Below are positions 38,470 through 38,650 of a DNA stretch of 38,650 nucleotides, piece after piece. Both the position numbers and the translations under genes were made by a program. How positions within the stretch are numbered: position 1 is the first letter of the stretch; each line of letters opens with the position of its first letter. The notes below the pieces were generated by a model, which saw only the letters and a list, made by a program, of their open reading frames with translations, ran no database searches and was not told the origin of the DNA. The DNA comes from Acidimicrobiia bacterium (lineage in GTDB: Bacteria > Actinomycetota > Acidimicrobiia > Acidimicrobiales > Poriferisodalaceae). The DNA lies in assembly GCA_022828045.1 (NCBI GenBank), contig JAJEIW010000173.1, forward strand, positions 1 to 38,650, given 5' to 3'.

Positions 38470-38650
38470 ATGAGTGCCAAGAGATCAAGTCCAGCGGCCA
38501 CGCTGATCGACGGACACCGTCATCACCCGGCCGACACCGGATCGCCAGAGGTGCAGGTCGCTCAGTTGAGCGCCCGCATCGAGCACCTCACAGAACACCT
38601 CCAGACCCACCACAAGGATCACCACAGCCGCCGAGGGCTGTTGAAGCTCG
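38470..38650 (+). CDS. rpsO: 30S ribosomal protein S15, truncated by window end
   Basis: [60 protein letters not shown]. Confidence 0.95.
   Translation, partial: MSAKRSSPAATLIDGHRHHPADTGSPEVQVAQLSARIEHLTEHLQTHHKDHHSRRGLLKL

Overview
GC-rich actinobacterial window. Gene content and order resemble the conserved rsmD-coaD ... rnc-fpg-smc-ftsY-ffh-rpsP-rimM-trmD-rplS ... comM-dprA-xer-M23-rpsB-tsf-pyrH-frr-cdsA-dxr-rseP-ispG-rimP-nusA-infB-rbfA-truB-ribF-rpsO backbone known from Actinobacteria such as Mycobacterium. Almost all CDS are on the + strand and are housekeeping genes. The exceptions are a DUF222/HNH (13E12-type) protein at the left end and a few small ORFs. I found no convincing defence system, prophage, CRISPR array, tRNA/rRNA or biosynthetic cluster, so I do not claim a new multi-gene system. 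The points most worth a second look are: (i) an Fpg/Nei-family protein at the mutM locus that lacks the catalytic Pro, the conserved Lys and intact zinc-finger Cys pairs; (ii) a degenerate LytM/M23 protein upstream of rpsB with no normal start codon; (iii) a predicted structured RNA sequestering the Shine-Dalgarno of comM, next to a 3x13-nt tandem repeat; (iv) a predicted pseudoknot in the rpsO leader and several signals in the rpsB leader; (v) a dispersed ~60-80 nt repeat that overlaps the start of the DUF177 gene and recurs as two inverted copies 13 kb away; (vi) repeated TANNNT-(6-8 nt)-start-codon arrangements suggesting leaderless transcription. All structures and alignments were made by eye; no folding or database search was run.
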